From Gammaproteobacteria bacterium (GTDB lineage: Bacteria; Pseudomonadota; Gammaproteobacteria; Chromatiales; Sedimenticolaceae), in the NCBI GenBank assembly GCA_020445165.1, contig JAGRHE010000047.1, forward strand, positions 1-15,477: a DNA stretch of 15,477 nucleotides, in the 5' to 3' direction. The notes beneath the pieces are model-generated. The model searched no databases. It saw only the letters and a program-made list of their open reading frames with translations, and was not told the DNA's origin. Position 1 is the first letter of the stretch. The number at the start of each line of letters is the position of its first letter. The position numbers and the translations under genes were made by a program. Below are positions 15,025 to 15,477 of this stretch, one piece after another.

Positions 15025-15477
15025 TCAGTGGACGTCTTTCCACCACTCCTTTTTCATCAGGTAGGCGATGACGGTGAACACGACCAGGAACAAAACGACC
15101 CAGACACCCATGCGCTGACGCTCGAGCTTCATCGGCTCGGAGATGTAGGTCAGGAAGGTCGCGAGGTCGCGCGAGACCTGGTCGTACTCAGCTGCCGTCA
15201 TGCTGCCAGACTGGACCATTTCCAGGCTGGCGACGACGCGCTCAAGGCGATAGCCGGCGCCGTGCTCCTTGACATAAGCATCACCGGCAGCCTCGGTGTC
15301 GAAGCTGGCGACGGTATGCCCGTCGTGGTGCACTTCGAACTTGTACACAGGCGCCTGGATGCCCTGCAGCTCGTACAGCACGTGCGGCATGCCGACATTC
15401 GGGAACACCGTGTTGTTGACGCCCATCGGCCGCGTCGGATCGACGTAGAAGCCCTTCAGGTAGCTGTAGATCCAGTC
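15025..15477 (-). CDS. petC: Cytochrome c1 of the bc1 complex (5' part beyond window)
   Basis: The C-terminal 150 residues of cytochrome c1, the haem-bearing subunit of complex III that passes electrons from the Rieske protein to soluble cytochrome c on the periplasmic side. DWIYSYLKGFYVDPTRPMGV and NNTVFPNVGMPHVLYELQG are typical of proteobacterial short-type cytochrome c1, and the Met in VGMPH is the likely axial haem ligand. A single C-terminal membrane helix, VWVVLFLVVFTVIAYLMKK, is followed by the basic tail EWWKDVH, as in the family. The CxxCH haem site and the signal peptide lie beyond the right edge. Gene order suggests petA and petB upstream and sspAB downstream. A terminator follows 28 bases after the stop. 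Confidence 0.93.
   Translation of the reverse strand, partial: DWIYSYLKGFYVDPTRPMGVNNTVFPNVGMPHVLYELQGIQAPVYKFEVHHDGHTVASFDTEAAGDAYVKEHGAGYRLERVVASLEMVQSGSMTAAEYDQVSRDLATFLTYISEPMKLERQRMGVWVVLFLVVFTVIAYLMKKEWWKDVH

Overview
The window looks like chromosomal DNA of a GC-rich gammaproteobacterium. The clues are the petC-sspA-sspB block, the thiS-thiG-trmB run, a tRNA-Gly(CCC) gene closely resembling E. coli glyU, a FetAB pair and a DUF3301 gene. Chromatiales or a related respiring environmental lineage would fit, but genus cannot be read from the sequence. No phage, transposase, integrase or CRISPR array is visible. No stretch longer than about 300 bases lacks a gene.

Region 1 (1-2863, minus strand) holds a FIST-domain sensor gene followed 2 bases later by a PAS-PAS-GGDEF-EAL gene whose C-terminus runs off the left edge. 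The pairing suggests a ligand sensor, possibly a NosP-like nitric-oxide sensor, that controls cyclic-di-GMP turnover. Region 2 (3068-5021, minus) is a tRNA-Gly(CCC) gene and a long-chain acyl-CoA synthetase that starts with TTG.

Region 3 (5145-8296, plus) is a tightly packed run: thiS and thiG (thiazole part of thiamine), trmB (tRNA m7G46 methyltransferase) and the FetA/FetB ABC pair (putative metal export). Gaps shrink to overlaps along it. The FetA ATPase appears to lack the usual Q-loop glutamine.

Region 4 (8326-13394) is a small surface-polysaccharide cluster: a GT4 glycosyltransferase (+), a class I methyltransferase (-), a Wzx-type flippase (+) and a second GT4 glycosyltransferase (-). 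The strand switches at every gene, unlike a normal polysaccharide operon, which suggests piecemeal assembly. Region 5 (13487-15477) is a DUF3301 membrane protein (+), then on the minus strand sspB, sspA and the 3' part of petC (cytochrome c1). A strong terminator follows petC, and an extended -10 element that could drive sspAB lies inside that terminator hairpin.

The points most worth following up are the FIST/cyclic-di-GMP pair, the promoter-inside-terminator arrangement ahead of sspA, and the altered FetA Q-loop. I see no clearly novel multi-gene system; most of the window is recognisable housekeeping, signalling and envelope genes.
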